Shown here piece after piece: positions 7,296-16,738 of a DNA stretch of 64,000 nucleotides. This stretch comes from JACMLD01 sp044227095 (lineage in GTDB: Bacteria > Bacteroidota > Bacteroidia > Chitinophagales > Chitinophagaceae). The DNA is taken from assembly GCA_044227095.1 (NCBI GenBank), contig JBGAFV010000002.1:372001-436000 (forward strand), given 5' to 3'. The translations under genes and the position numbers were made by a program. The stretch's first letter is position 1; the number at the start of each line of letters is the position of its first letter. The notes beneath the pieces were generated by a model, which made no database searches, had not been told where the DNA came from, and saw nothing but the letters and a program-made list of their open reading frames with translations.

Positions 7296-8981
7296 ATGTC
7301 CAGATTTGATGAAAGCACGCCGGTATCACCTTCTTTTGATCAGCTTTATAATCGCAATGGCGAGTTCAGAAAACTACCTGTAAACAGGCGGATTTTTTAC
7401 CTGGCCATACAGGCCATTATAAATGCAATAGTGATTGGCTTTTTCGCCAAACTACTTGTATCACTTATTGCATGTATAACCAATCTTGCATTTTATGGAA
7501 AATTTTCTTTCAACCTGTCTTCACCTGTGGGTAACCAATTGGGCTGGCTGGTAGTATTTGTTCCCGTGGCGGGCAGCATACTGGTGGGTTTGATGGCCCG
7601 ATATGGTTCAAAGGCAATCAGGGGGCATGGTATTCCTGAAGCCATGGAGAAAATTATTCTTGAGGAAAGCAAGATTCCTCCAGCAATTACTTTTTTAAAA
7701 CCATTATCTGCAGCTATCTCTATTGGTACGGGCGGCCCTTTCGGCGCTGAGGGCCCTATCATTGCAACGGGTGCCGCTTTTGGTTCTTTAACCGGTCAGG
7801 CAATGCATATTTCTCCCGCAGAAAGAAAAATTATTTTGGCAGCGGGAGCATGTGCAGGAATGTCGGCCATATTCGGCAGTCCGCTTGCAGCAGTATTATT
7901 GGCTATTGAGTTATTGTTGTTTGAATTTTCGCCACGTTCTATTATACCAGTTGCACTTGCCTGTATTACCGGTGCCGGTATGCACATATTCTTATTTGAA
8001 AGCGTACCTGTTTTTGCTATGCCTGCAATTGAACCACCAGTTGCAGGCGCATTAGGTATATATGTATTGATGGGTGCTTTTATAGGTGTCATCGCTTCAC
8101 TGGTATCAAAATCTGTTTATGCAGTAGAAGATCTTTTTGAAAAGCTGCCGGTGCACTGGATGTGGTGGCCGGCCATTGGCGCAATAGCAGTAGGTGTAAC
8201 AGGTTATTATGCCCCATTTACAATGGGCGTTGGCTATGAAAATATTCAATCGCTGTTAACCGGTTCAGTACCATTAAAAATGTTGTTGGCGCTGTGTTTT
8301 TTGAAATACATCTCCTGGGTAATCTCATTGGGTAGCGGGACTTCAGGAGGAACGCTTGCACCTTTGTTTACTATTGGTGGTGCATTGGGTGCTTTGGTAG
8401 GCATAATGACGCTTCGCTATTTTCCTTCGCTGCCAATTAATATTGCCACTGCAGCTTTAATTGGCATGGCTGCAATGTTTGCAGGCGCTTCCAGGGCTTT
8501 TCTTACTTCTGTAGTTTTTGCGTTGGAAACAACAGGGCAAATAAACGGTTTACTGCCATTGATGGGCGCCTGTGCAGCAGCGTATTTTATTTCTTTTTTT
8601 CTTATGAAAGGTAGTATTATGACGGAGAAGATTAAACGAAGAGGTGTGCAGACACCCGATTCATACGAGCCGGACGTGCTGCAGACTATACCTGTAAAAC
8701 AACTGATGACAACTTCCACTGCATCAGACAAAAACATGCTCTATGTATATATGAATGACGATGCGGGGCTTGCCGCAGAAATGATGGGAAAGTACAACCA
8801 GGATGTTTTGCTGGTACTGGATAACAAAAAGAATAAAAAAGCTGCCGGCATTATTACTGCAACATCGGTACTTGAATTTTACAGTGCCCAGAAACAGAAA
8901 GATCACAGCTATAATTCACCGGCAAGAACACGCAGGCTGATGGTGCAGGGAAGAAAGTTGATAAAAAAAATGCGGAAATAA
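7296..8981 (+). CDS. ClC family chloride channel/transporter
   Basis: An integral membrane ClC protein with about 10-12 hydrophobic helices. Signature motifs are RGHGIPEA (variant of GSGIPE), GGPFGAEGPI with the gating glutamate, and GSGTSGGTLAPLFTIGGALGA. A soluble tail of about 100 residues (LQTIPVKQLMTTSTASD ... AAGIITATSVLEFY) looks like a single CBS-type segment. The frame is open from an ATG at 7257, but that start overlaps a repeat of the candidate operator half-site, and the ATG at 7296 (MSRFDESTP) gives the usual charged cytoplasmic N-terminus, so it is preferred (561 residues). The 7257 start cannot be excluded. Divergent from the Crp/Fnr gene, which may regulate it. Confidence 0.88.
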   Translation: MSRFDESTPVSPSFDQLYNRNGEFRKLPVNRRIFYLAIQAIINAIVIGFFAKLLVSLIACITNLAFYGKFSFNLSSPVGNQLGWLVVFVPVAGSILVGLMARYGSKAIRGHGIPEAMEKIILEESKIPPAITFLKPLSAAISIGTGGPFGAEGPIIATGAAFGSLTGQAMHISPAERKIILAAGACAGMSAIFGSPLAAVLLAIELLLFEFSPRSIIPVALACITGAGMHIFLFESVPVFAMPAIEPPVAGALGIYVLMGAFIGVIASLVSKSVYAVEDLFEKLPVHWMWWPAIGAIAVGVTGYYAPFTMGVGYENIQSLLTGSVPLKMLLALCFLKYISWVISLGSGTSGGTLAPLFTIGGALGALVGIMTLRYFPSLPINIATAALIGMAAMFAGASRAFLTSVVFALETTGQINGLLPLMGACAAAYFISFFLMKGSIMTEKIKRRGVQTPDSYEPDVLQTIPVKQLMTTSTASDKNMLYVYMNDDAGLAAEMMGKYNQDVLLVLDNKKNKKAAGIITATSVLEFYSAQKQKDHSYNSPARTRRLMVQGRKLIKKMRK

Positions 8982-9009
8982 ATTGTTGTATTCATCAAGA
9001 AAATCTTAC

Positions 9010-9366
9010 ATGACCAGTATAAAAATAAAACGTGTGTACGAGGTCCCGGAAAAAAAAGATGGGTTCCGTATCCTGGTAGATCGTCTCTGGCCCCGTGCAT
9101 TGAAAAAAGAAAATGCACATGCTGATGAATGGATGAAAAAAATAGCACCATCAGTTGAGTTGCGCAAATGGTTTAATCACGACCCCGAAAAATGGACTGC
9201 CTTTAAAAAAGCATATCGCAAGGAGCTCAGTCAATTGGAAGCAGTTGGCGATATAACAGCCTATTGCAGAAAACATAAAGTTATTACGTTGCTGTATGCC
9301 GCCAAAGACAAGCAGCACAATCATGCTATTGTATTACAGGGGTTCTTAAACAAACGGTTAAAATAA
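9010..9366 (+). CDS. DUF488 family protein
   Basis: A 118-residue cytoplasmic protein from the ATG at 9010 (MTSIKIKRVYE); a TTG at 8983 would add nine residues that do not look conserved. The family hallmarks are present: RILVDRLWPRALKKE, WFNHDPEKWTAFKKAYRKEL and ITLLYAAKDKQHNHAIVL. DUF488 proteins are small alpha/beta proteins of unknown function that have been proposed to relate to nucleic-acid or heme-linked processes, without firm proof. It sits between the ClC and PLP-enzyme genes, with only 5 bases to the next start, so co-transcription is likely. Confidence 0.85.
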   Translation: MTSIKIKRVYEVPEKKDGFRILVDRLWPRALKKENAHADEWMKKIAPSVELRKWFNHDPEKWTAFKKAYRKELSQLEAVGDITAYCRKHKVITLLYAAKDKQHNHAIVLQGFLNKRLK

Positions 9367-9371
9367 AAACA

Positions 9372-10592
9372 ATGGATATTGAAGATTATAACGGCATAAG
9401 CTCTTTGGCTATTCATGCCGCAAACGCATTATCAGCAGGCCATGCTCATGTGATGCCAATATTTGCAACGTCTGCATTTACTTTCGACAGTGCGGAACAG
9501 GGAATGAACCGTTTTTCCGGGAAAGAAGAAGGTTTTATCTATTCTCGTTTTGGCAACCCCACTACAAATGCTGCCGCAATAACCATAGCTGCGCTGGAAG
9601 CATTTGGTATAAAAAACTATGCAGGTGATGCGCTGGAGCTGAAAGCCCTGCTGCATGCAAGCGGACAATCTGCAATGGCAACAATGTTTTTGTCGAATCT
9701 TTTACCGGGAGATGCTGTATTGTCGCATTATTCGCTCTATGGTGGTACACATGAGTTCTTGTACGGCTTTCTCAAAAAATATGGCATAACTGCACTTATA
9801 GAAGACCTGCACAATCTTGATAAAGTGGAAGATATCATCAGGCAAAATTCTTCCTTAAAAATTATCCATATCGAAACACCCGCTAATCCTACCATGCAAT
9901 GCATCGATATAAAATCTATTTGCGCAATTGCCAAACAGTACAAAATAAAAGTAACAGTAGATAATACCTTTGCCACGCCTTACCTTCAGCAACCTTTTAA
10001 ATACGGCGTAGATTTTGTTTTCCATTCCACCACAAAATTTCTCAATGGACATGGCAGCGCCATTGGTGGCGTTTTAATTGGAAGAGATGTTGAGTTTATG
10101 AATAAGGAAGTTTATAACACCTTCAAATTATTGGGGGGAAATAGTAATCCTTTTGATGCCTACTTGTTATTGCAAGGTTTAAAAACACTTAAAATCCGCA
10201 TGGATTTGCATTGTGCCAATGCTATCAATACAGCCAATTATCTTGAAGGCCATGCTGCAGTTGCAAAGGTTAATTACAATGGGCTGCCTTCTCATCCCGA
10301 TTATGAAATTTGTATAAAACAAATGCGCAGGCCCGGAGCAGTGTTGAGTTTTGAATTGAAAGGCGGACTGGAAGCGGGAAAAAAATTTATTAATAAACTG
10401 AAAATGTGCGTACGGGCAGTATCGGTTGGCACAGCAGACACACTGGTTTCTCACCCTGCATCAATGTCTCATTCGGGCATGACCCGTGAAGACAGGTATG
10501 CGTCTGGCATTACCGACGGGCTTATACGCATGAGTGTAGGGCTGGAAAATGGTAACGATATTTTGCAGGATCTTGAACAAGCTTTACGCTAA
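9372..10592 (+). CDS. Cys/Met metabolism PLP-dependent enzyme (transsulfuration family)
   Basis: 406 residues, fold-type I PLP enzyme of the cystathionine gamma-lyase/synthase, methionine gamma-lyase and O-acetylhomoserine sulfhydrylase group. Visible residues are the phosphate/substrate motif YSRFGNPT (Tyr57, Arg59), the tyrosine of SLYGGTH (Tyr123), Asp198 of TVDNTFATPY, and the Schiff-base lysine Lys222 in STTKFLNGHG. The C-terminal SVGTADTLVSHPASMSHSGM and the final IRMSVGLEN are standard. The cysteine of true methionine gamma-lyases (YGCT) is replaced by glycine (YGGT), which argues for a lyase/synthase other than a classical Met gamma-lyase. The exact reaction cannot be fixed from sequence alone. 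Confidence 0.88.
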   Translation: MDIEDYNGISSLAIHAANALSAGHAHVMPIFATSAFTFDSAEQGMNRFSGKEEGFIYSRFGNPTTNAAAITIAALEAFGIKNYAGDALELKALLHASGQSAMATMFLSNLLPGDAVLSHYSLYGGTHEFLYGFLKKYGITALIEDLHNLDKVEDIIRQNSSLKIIHIETPANPTMQCIDIKSICAIAKQYKIKVTVDNTFATPYLQQPFKYGVDFVFHSTTKFLNGHGSAIGGVLIGRDVEFMNKEVYNTFKLLGGNSNPFDAYLLLQGLKTLKIRMDLHCANAINTANYLEGHAAVAKVNYNGLPSHPDYEICIKQMRRPGAVLSFELKGGLEAGKKFINKLKMCVRAVSVGTADTLVSHPASMSHSGMTREDRYASGITDGLIRMSVGLENGNDILQDLEQALR

Positions 10593-10602
10593 ACCCTCTC
10601 GA

Positions 10603-10794
10603 ATGATATTATTCAAAGTAAATTTTACAAACAATATTGCCGTTTCAGCAATATTTACCAAACCCATAAAGCGGGTTGAATGGAAAGAGCATCCGTATCG
10701 TATTTTATCAATGGAAGTGTATGCCAACAACAATGTGCATGCGCTATCAAAAGCACAAACAAAAGCAGATGAATTGCTGAAACGACATAAGTAA
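10603..10794 (+). CDS. Small hypothetical protein
   Basis: A 63-residue frame beginning at ATG 10603, ten bases after the PLP-enzyme stop (an earlier ATG at 10549 would overlap that gene). It contains FKVNFTNNIAVSAIFTKPIKRVEWKEHPYRILSMEVYANNNVHALSKAQTKADELLKRH, with a plausible beta-beta-alpha pattern and a polar helical end. No family was recognised. Being close downstream in the same direction, it may be a co-transcribed small protein; a chance frame is possible. Confidence 0.4.
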   Translation: MILFKVNFTNNIAVSAIFTKPIKRVEWKEHPYRILSMEVYANNNVHALSKAQTKADELLKRHK

Positions 10795-10937
10795 TGGCAG
10801 GTAAACCTGAAAATTGGTGGCGGCCTCTTGTGCCAAATTTTATCAATAATTGCCGGATTATCTAAAACGCTGTCTTCAAAACCTTTATTCGGCTTTTATA
10901 TACGTTTTTAATGCTTAAATAAATATCAAAAACTTTT

Positions 10938-10967
10938 TTTGTAAAGAAGTCAAATCTCTTATCTTTG
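10938..10967 (+). promoter_or_regulatory. Bacteroidota-type promoter of tRNA-Asp
   Basis: TTTG at 10938-10941 (end of a T tract) and TATCTTTG at 10960-10967 are separated by 18 bases. This fits the TTTG / TAnnTTTG pattern of the Bacteroidota primary sigma factor. The tRNA begins 23 bases after the -7 element. Confidence 0.75.
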
Positions 10968-10989
10968 CCGTCCCTAAAACAAAGGGAAC

Positions 10990-11063
10990 GGATTGGTAGT
11001 TCAGTTGGTTAGAATGCCGCCCTGTCACGGCGGAGGTCGCGGGTTCGAGTCCCGTCCAGTCCG
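10990..11063 (+). tRNA. tRNA-Asp (GTC)
   Basis: A complete 74-base cloverleaf. The acceptor stem is GGATTGG with CCAGTCC (one G-T pair), and the anticodon stem CCGCC/GGCGG encloses loop CTGTCAC with anticodon GTC. The T arm is CGCGGGTTCGAGTCCCG-like with the TTCGA loop, and the discriminator base is G73 as expected for Asp. The 3' CCA is not encoded. It has its own promoter and is followed by a terminator. Confidence 0.97.
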
Positions 11064-11070
11064 CTAAAAG

Positions 11071-11099
11071 AGATTATCAGCAATGGTAATCTTTTTTTG
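11071..11099 (+). terminator. Rho-independent terminator after tRNA-Asp
   Basis: The stem AGATTATC (11071-11078) with GGTAATCT (11085-11092), including one G-T pair, has a 6-base loop and is followed by a run of T. On the opposite strand the hairpin is followed by CTTTT, so it may also stop transcripts coming from the arabinofuranosidase gene. Confidence 0.8.
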
Positions 11100-11156
11100 T
11101 TTTTACCCCACTTTACTTTTAGTTGCTGATTTTTGCAATCTTTCTTTTCATTTTAA

Positions 11157-12683
11157 TTATTTTCTGCTGACTGTTATTTTTATCTGTGTGAATGAATGAG
11201 GTGGAAATGTATAAGCCAGCTGGTTATTTTTTGTATCCACTTCATTTTTTACAGGTATGTATTGATCCTGTTTGTCAAAGCTAAACCCTTCCTGCAGGTC
11301 TTTAGCAGTAATGAGGCTGGCTTCTGCTTTGCCTGTAAAACCACCTGCTGCATTTGTAATGTTTGCAGTTATGGCTTTCTCTTTATGCCTGTTTACTACA
11401 TTTACAAAAACAGTATTGGTTTCTGCCTGGTATACGGCCGATACATCGAGGTATGGAATGCCCTTGTATTTTTCTGTATTAAAAGTATCGCAGGCCACAT
11501 AAGAATCGATTGATACGCCGCGGCAGTTATTTGAAAAAGATTTGAAAAGGTAAAACAAAGGCGTTTTAAAAGTTCCTTTTTGCGGATCGGCAGATAACAA
11601 TGATGTGAGTGCTGTAAAGTTTGACATTTTCACAACATCTGCGTGCCTGATGAATGAATTAAACGATTGCGCCACCGGCAAAATACTCATGAAATTTCTT
11701 CCGAAAGCCCCCCACTCGTCTACAGAAAGATAAATTGGATTTTTAAAACCCTGCGTATTGGATACAGCTTCAATTTCTGCTGCTGTAATCTTTATCCTGT
11801 CATCAAAAATTTTAGCCCCTGCACCCATGTGCGTATAATAATCTTGCGAACTTTCCCAGTAACTGTGTATGGAAAGGTATTTTATTTTATCGCCTATACC
11901 AATCAATATTTTCCTGTTCCAATCGTCCCACGCATTGAGGCTGTACCATGATGAGCCGCAGCCAACCAGGTCAATATTGCCATCAACAGCTTTCAGCGCC
12001 TTTGCCGCTTCTCTTGCTGTTTCAATATAATCTTCTGCATTTTTATGACCCAACTCCCAGGGCTTGCCGTCTACTTCATTTCCAAGGTCCCAGATTTTTA
12101 CTTTATAAGGTTCGGGGTGGCCGTTCTTTGCACGCAGGTCTGAATAATATGTTCCCTTTGGATAGTTACAATACTCTACCCAGTAAGCAGCATCCTGTAT
12201 GGTTCCAAGTCCGAGGTTAACGGCAACTACGTTCTCGCTGCCAATAGATTTATTCAATGCAAACCATTCATCGGTACCAACATGGTTATTGTCTATACCG
12301 CCCCATGCCATATTGATGCGTGCCGGGCGTTTGTCTTTGGGGCCAATACCATCCTGCCAGTTGTAACCCATCAGGAAATTGCCACCCGGCCAGCGCATAT
12401 TGGTCACCTTTAGTTCCTGCATGGCTTCAATATAATTTTTCTTAAAACCGGCTTCATTCGCAAGCGGAGAAGACGGATCGTAAAGTGTACCATAGAGCGT
12501 ATTCAATCTTGGCGAATCGGGCAAGCCCCTTCTTCCGCTGATTTGAATCGGCTCCATAAACACACCATAAATTTTAGGATCAATATCGCTGATGGTCCTG
12601 TCAATATCTATTTTAATCTTAGCTGTTTGCGCATTAAGACAATATGAGCAACCGAATAACGCAATTAATAAGAACTTTTTCAT
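11157..12683 (-). CDS. Alpha-L-arabinofuranosidase (GH51-like), secreted
   Basis: 508 residues with a signal peptide (MKKFLLIALFGCSYCLNAQ). It is a TIM-barrel glycosidase of the GH51 type with a C-terminal beta domain. The substrate-site motif NMRWPGGNFLMGYNW, the acid/base Glu203 in WDLGNEVDG and the nucleophile Glu323 in SVDEWGAFG are all present. It would remove arabinofuranosyl side groups from arabinan or arabinoxylan in the periplasm. It is the last gene of the minus-strand hydrolase run, 35 bases after the GH43/CBM gene, and shares little length or domain layout with the other two GH51 genes in this locus, so the three are not recent duplicates. Confidence 0.9.
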   Translation of the reverse strand: MKKFLLIALFGCSYCLNAQTAKIKIDIDRTISDIDPKIYGVFMEPIQISGRRGLPDSPRLNTLYGTLYDPSSPLANEAGFKKNYIEAMQELKVTNMRWPGGNFLMGYNWQDGIGPKDKRPARINMAWGGIDNNHVGTDEWFALNKSIGSENVVAVNLGLGTIQDAAYWVEYCNYPKGTYYSDLRAKNGHPEPYKVKIWDLGNEVDGKPWELGHKNAEDYIETAREAAKALKAVDGNIDLVGCGSSWYSLNAWDDWNRKILIGIGDKIKYLSIHSYWESSQDYYTHMGAGAKIFDDRIKITAAEIEAVSNTQGFKNPIYLSVDEWGAFGRNFMSILPVAQSFNSFIRHADVVKMSNFTALTSLLSADPQKGTFKTPLFYLFKSFSNNCRGVSIDSYVACDTFNTEKYKGIPYLDVSAVYQAETNTVFVNVVNRHKEKAITANITNAAGGFTGKAEASLITAKDLQEGFSFDKQDQYIPVKNEVDTKNNQLAYTFPPHSFTQIKITVSRK

Positions 12684-12718
12684 TGGCTATATTTTATTGG
12701 TTTGTGTTCTTGTATATT

Positions 12719-14068
12719 TTACCTGAAACTAACCCAGTCAACTTCCACATTTTTTCCTTCTTTAAGCAATACAACCAGGTGATGTATACCAGGCGTAAAC
12801 GCAGACAAAGCAGCATTAACAATATGCCAGTTATTACCGGCTGGTACCTTTACTTCTGCAAGTATGGTTCCATCTATGTTATCTGCACGCAACTGTAAAA
12901 TGCCGCCCGTTGCAGAAGATACATTTACTGAAACTGTTTTTAAACGTTTGTTGCCAAAATCCACCGTGTTGTATTGTATCCATCCATTACTTCCCGTAAA
13001 AATTGTTTTCCATCCTTTAAAAGTGTTGGCGGTATCAATAAACATTACAGCGGTTTCTTTATCACTTATTGCACTGTAACGATCCAGTTGAATTTCATTG
13101 GTGGCTTGCGTTACACCAATACCACGCAAAGTGGGTATCACTTTTTGTATAGTACCATCGGCATTAAAGAACAAACTATCTGCCCGCACAGAACGTGCTT
13201 TGTCAAATTTGGGTGAATAATCGTTGTGGTGATAAAAAAGATACCATTGATTTTTGAACTGCACCAATGAATGGTGATTGGTCCAGCAACCGGTGGGCGA
13301 TTCGTCCATAATTACACCGGTAAATTTAAAAGGGCCCGAAGGGTTGTTGCCGGTTGCATACTCCAGTCGTTCAATCTTATTTTCAACATGCGGGTAAGTG
13401 AGGTAGTAAACACCGTTTCTTTCAAAAAGGAAGGGCCCTTCTTTTAATCCTTTAGACGGCAATTCGCCAAGCGTTACAGGATCGGAAGCAAGTTCAAGCA
13501 TGTTCTCTTTCAGTTTTGCAGCATAAATATTACCTGCAGACCAGTAGAGATATGCCTGCCCGTCTTTATCAATAAATACATTGGGGTCTATTCCGCGTAT
13601 GCCTTTAACAGGTATTGCTTCGGGTATAAAAGGCCCTTCGGGTTTATCAGCTATTGCCACGCCAACGGTAAAACCGCGGCCATACGTGGTAGTGTCTTTG
13701 GGAGAAGTGGGGAAATAAAAATAATATTTTCCGTTTCGCTCAATGCAATCCGGTGCCCACATACTATAACTATCCGGCCTCACCCAGGGCACTTTATTTT
13801 GGGTAACTATCACACCATGATCTGTCCAGTTGGTAAGATCTGCCGAAGAAAATACATGATAGTCTTCCATGCAAAACCAGCCTGGCCGGCCTTTGCCCGG
13901 TGCAGCAAGAATATCGTGCGAGGGATAAAGATAAACACGATCTCCAAACACCCTTGCTGAAGGATCTGCAGAATACTGGTTGCGGATAATGGGATTTTGC
14001 GCATTTGTTTGAACGCCGCATAATGCAATCAAACAAAAAATAAATAAGTGCAGCAAATATTGTTTCAT
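12719..14068 (-). CDS. GH43 glycosidase with C-terminal CBM6-like module
   Basis: 449 residues, signal peptide 1-23. The five-bladed propeller of GH43 covers about residues 25-310, with the catalytic base Asp35 (SADPS), the pKa-modulating Asp161 (GIDPNVF) and the acid Glu210 (KEGPFLF). The last 130 residues (TVDFGNKRLKTVSVNVSSATGGILQLRAD ... HHLVVLLKEGKNVEVDWVSF) are a beta-sandwich of the CBM6 kind. Expected activity is arabinofuranosidase or beta-xylosidase on arabinose- or xylose-containing chains. It is 18 bases downstream of the next GH43 gene, so the two are surely in one operon. Confidence 0.9.
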   Translation of the reverse strand: MKQYLLHLFIFCLIALCGVQTNAQNPIIRNQYSADPSARVFGDRVYLYPSHDILAAPGKGRPGWFCMEDYHVFSSADLTNWTDHGVIVTQNKVPWVRPDSYSMWAPDCIERNGKYYFYFPTSPKDTTTYGRGFTVGVAIADKPEGPFIPEAIPVKGIRGIDPNVFIDKDGQAYLYWSAGNIYAAKLKENMLELASDPVTLGELPSKGLKEGPFLFERNGVYYLTYPHVENKIERLEYATGNNPSGPFKFTGVIMDESPTGCWTNHHSLVQFKNQWYLFYHHNDYSPKFDKARSVRADSLFFNADGTIQKVIPTLRGIGVTQATNEIQLDRYSAISDKETAVMFIDTANTFKGWKTIFTGSNGWIQYNTVDFGNKRLKTVSVNVSSATGGILQLRADNIDGTILAEVKVPAGNNWHIVNAALSAFTPGIHHLVVLLKEGKNVEVDWVSFR

Positions 14069-14086
14069 GTTTAAAAAGAATTTGTA

Positions 14087-15685
14087 TTATGGTTTGCTGA
14101 TGCTTTCAGTAATATGGAAATAATCAAAATCTGCATAACCGCCAATGTTTTTTGTGGCGTAATTAAATAACGTGAACCTGTAACCAATAAACTGCGGAAT
14201 GGTATAAGCCATTTTAAGCGGCGTACCAAGCAAGGTCCAGGCATTGCCATCGAGGCTATAAAAGAAATTGGCCGTATCTTTTTTATTGGTGAAATCACAT
14301 TCTGCTTTAAAGAAAACGGTTTGCTGGTTCAGCGGTATGGATTGTGCTTGTTCCGGTTTTCCCGAACTGGCATTTATCATAACAATGCTTTTGGCGCTGC
14401 CATCAACTTTTACACCGGCAATACCATAATTTTTCTGCAGCAATGCCAATCCCGCAAAATCGCCATCTTTCATGTTTGATACATCAAGGGATACAATGCC
14501 TGTGCATACAGGGCCAATGGTGCGTTGGGTTAAAGAATTCCGCGCCAGCAAAAACGATGTATCAATTCTTCCGGTTTTTAAACGCAGCCAACCTTTTCTT
14601 TCTGTAACTGACCAAAGGCTGTTATCCGGATTGTGGTTCCATTGCCAAACTAACGGCAATGCAGGATCTTTTTTTGTACGGGAAAATTCATCAGAATGAA
14701 CGATGCCGGGTATTAAACTTTTGTTGGCAGGTAAATTCAATGAATCTGGTACTTTGCCATTAATGCCCAGCACGGGCCAGCCATCTTCCCATTTAACCGG
14801 CACCAGGTAAGGGATGCGGCCCACGGCGCCAAAATCGCGAAACAAATAACTGTACCATGTTCCATCGGGCATATCAATTAAACCGCCCTGCGCTACGCCC
14901 ATATCCTGCAAAGCAATTTTACCTTCCCATGGCCCGGTTATTTTATCGGCCCGGTGTATAACCACGGTGCGCATACCGCCCGGCGGCCAGGTAATATTGA
15001 ACAAATAGTACTTCCCTTTTATTTTGTATAATTGCGATCCTTCTGCACCAAGGCCCCCGCGTTTTCCTTCCACCTGGCTGGGCGCACTTGCATTCTCAAT
15101 GGCTACCTGGTTAATGCCGCCTTCTTTTACGCCGGATGCATCTGCATTCAGTTCCAATAAATTCAATTTGCCGGCGCCATACAGCAAGTACACTTTACCA
15201 TCATCATCAAAAAATAAGGAGTGATCGTGATAGGCTGGTTTGAAGGTTACTCTTTTCCACGGGCCTTTTTCTATGTCTTTGGTGCTGTAGATATAGGTTT
15301 GCCCGGTTGTTTGCGCAAATGTGCTAACGTAATAAATACCGTTGTGAAAACGGAGACTGCTGGCCCACGAGCCCCTTCCATAGGTACTTTTGCCATTGGT
15401 AAGATTCAGTGCATCCACATCGGCAAGTGTATCATAGGCATAGTTTACCAGTTGCCAGTTTACCAAATCTTTCGATTTCATAATTGGAATACCGGGATTA
15501 AAATGCATGGTGGTGCTGCTCATGTAATACGTGTTGCCAACCCGCAGCATAGACATATCCGGCACATCTGCAAAAATGATGGGGTTATGCGCTTTTTGCT
15601 GCGCCAATGCGACCGACCATGTAAACAATGCTGGCACGGTTATGATGGCGAACGCTGCAATTAGTTTTTTCAGGCCTGTAATCAT
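14087..15685 (-). CDS. GH43 beta-xylosidase/arabinofuranosidase with C-terminal concanavalin-like domain
   Basis: 532 residues with a signal peptide ending at VALAQ. The N-terminal propeller begins NPIIFADVPDMSMLRVG, with the likely catalytic base Asp43. The HDHSLFFDDDGKVYLLYG motif holds Asp154, and AEGSQLYKIKGKYYLF holds the acid Glu215. The C-terminal 200 residues (SLWSVTERKGWLRLKTG ... FIGYRFTLFNYATKNIGGYADFDYFHI) form the beta-sandwich found in GH43 subfamily 12-like enzymes and beta-xylosidases. It acts on xylan- or arabinoxylan-derived oligosaccharides. The subfamily is a guess from domain layout; the family is clear. Confidence 0.9.
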   Translation of the reverse strand: MITGLKKLIAAFAIITVPALFTWSVALAQQKAHNPIIFADVPDMSMLRVGNTYYMSSTTMHFNPGIPIMKSKDLVNWQLVNYAYDTLADVDALNLTNGKSTYGRGSWASSLRFHNGIYYVSTFAQTTGQTYIYSTKDIEKGPWKRVTFKPAYHDHSLFFDDDGKVYLLYGAGKLNLLELNADASGVKEGGINQVAIENASAPSQVEGKRGGLGAEGSQLYKIKGKYYLFNITWPPGGMRTVVIHRADKITGPWEGKIALQDMGVAQGGLIDMPDGTWYSYLFRDFGAVGRIPYLVPVKWEDGWPVLGINGKVPDSLNLPANKSLIPGIVHSDEFSRTKKDPALPLVWQWNHNPDNSLWSVTERKGWLRLKTGRIDTSFLLARNSLTQRTIGPVCTGIVSLDVSNMKDGDFAGLALLQKNYGIAGVKVDGSAKSIVMINASSGKPEQAQSIPLNQQTVFFKAECDFTNKKDTANFFYSLDGNAWTLLGTPLKMAYTIPQFIGYRFTLFNYATKNIGGYADFDYFHITESISKP

Positions 15686-15747
15686 TTTTCCCTTTTAAGA
15701 TTGAAATTTTTTTTGTGCTGCGGGGCAATTTGTTTCGTAATTCAATA

Positions 15748-16710
15748 TCATTTTACCGGGGCCACCCCTTCTTTTGTTTGAACGATGGGTTTAATGGTAC
15801 CATCGGCATTGTAATACATATAATCTACACAAATGGAACGGCGGTAGCTGCCGCCCGTTGGCAGGGTTCCGTTATGATAAAAAAAATAAGATTTGCCTTT
15901 GTAATCAAGAATACCCGGATGGGTAGTAAAACTGTTTGGAACGTTCTCCTGTATAATTCCTTTGTATTCCCATGGGCCTGCAGGATTTGTTGCAGTACAG
16001 TATTCAATCATTTCAGGTTTTGTACCGGCACTTGCATATACCAGGTAGTACAATCCTTTTCTTTTATAAACCCAGGGGCCTTCTATATAATGAAGCGGTT
16101 TAAAAGTAGTGATGGCGCCATCCAGTTCTATCATATTCTTTTTCAGCTTTACCCATTTACAACTGCCATTGCCCCAGAATAAATAAGCCTGTCCATCATC
16201 GTCTATGAATACGGTGGGGTCAATATCATCCCATCCATACTTCATATCGGTGGTCATTTCATTGATGGTGAGTGCTTTTCCAATAGCATCTGTAAACGGG
16301 CCTGTTGGCCTGTCTGAAACAGCTACGCCAATGGCCGCTCCGCCGCTGCTGATACTGTCTTTTTTATGAAAGGTGGAAACAAACCAGTAAAACTTACCAT
16401 TTCTTTCAATGCATTGCGCCGCATAGGCATCACCGGTAGCCCATGAAAAAGTATTTGGTGAAAGCAACGCACCATAATCTTTCCAGTTAACCATATCGGT
16501 AGAAGAAAATACATGCCAGTCGGGCATTTTATAATTGGTGGCAGTTACAGACGCCGTATCATGGCCTGTGTAGAGAAACACCGTATCGTGGTAAACAATG
16601 GGTGCCGGATCAGCTGTGAACAGATTTTTAATGATTGGATTTTGCGCAGCCAGTTTGCCAGCTGTCAAAGCGCTTAACAGAAAAATTGCAAGTGCTGATT
16701 TGTATTTCAT
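15748..16710 (-). CDS. GH43 glycosidase, single domain
   Basis: 320 residues from the ATG at 16710, chosen because it starts a clean signal peptide (MKYKSALAIFLLSALTAGKLAAQ); the frame is open further upstream into the esterase gene. The catalytic triad of GH43 is visible: Asp34 (TADPAP), Asp164 (DDIDPTVF) and Glu210 (YIEGPWVY). It has no accessory module, unlike the two neighbouring GH43 proteins. Predicted arabinofuranosidase or beta-xylosidase. It lies 28 bases after the esterase stop. Confidence 0.9.
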   Translation of the reverse strand: MKYKSALAIFLLSALTAGKLAAQNPIIKNLFTADPAPIVYHDTVFLYTGHDTASVTATNYKMPDWHVFSSTDMVNWKDYGALLSPNTFSWATGDAYAAQCIERNGKFYWFVSTFHKKDSISSGGAAIGVAVSDRPTGPFTDAIGKALTINEMTTDMKYGWDDIDPTVFIDDDGQAYLFWGNGSCKWVKLKKNMIELDGAITTFKPLHYIEGPWVYKRKGLYYLVYASAGTKPEMIEYCTATNPAGPWEYKGIIQENVPNSFTTHPGILDYKGKSYFFYHNGTLPTGGSYRRSICVDYMYYNADGTIKPIVQTKEGVAPVK

Positions 16711-16738
16711 GTCCACTATTTTTGTTTGAATGAATATT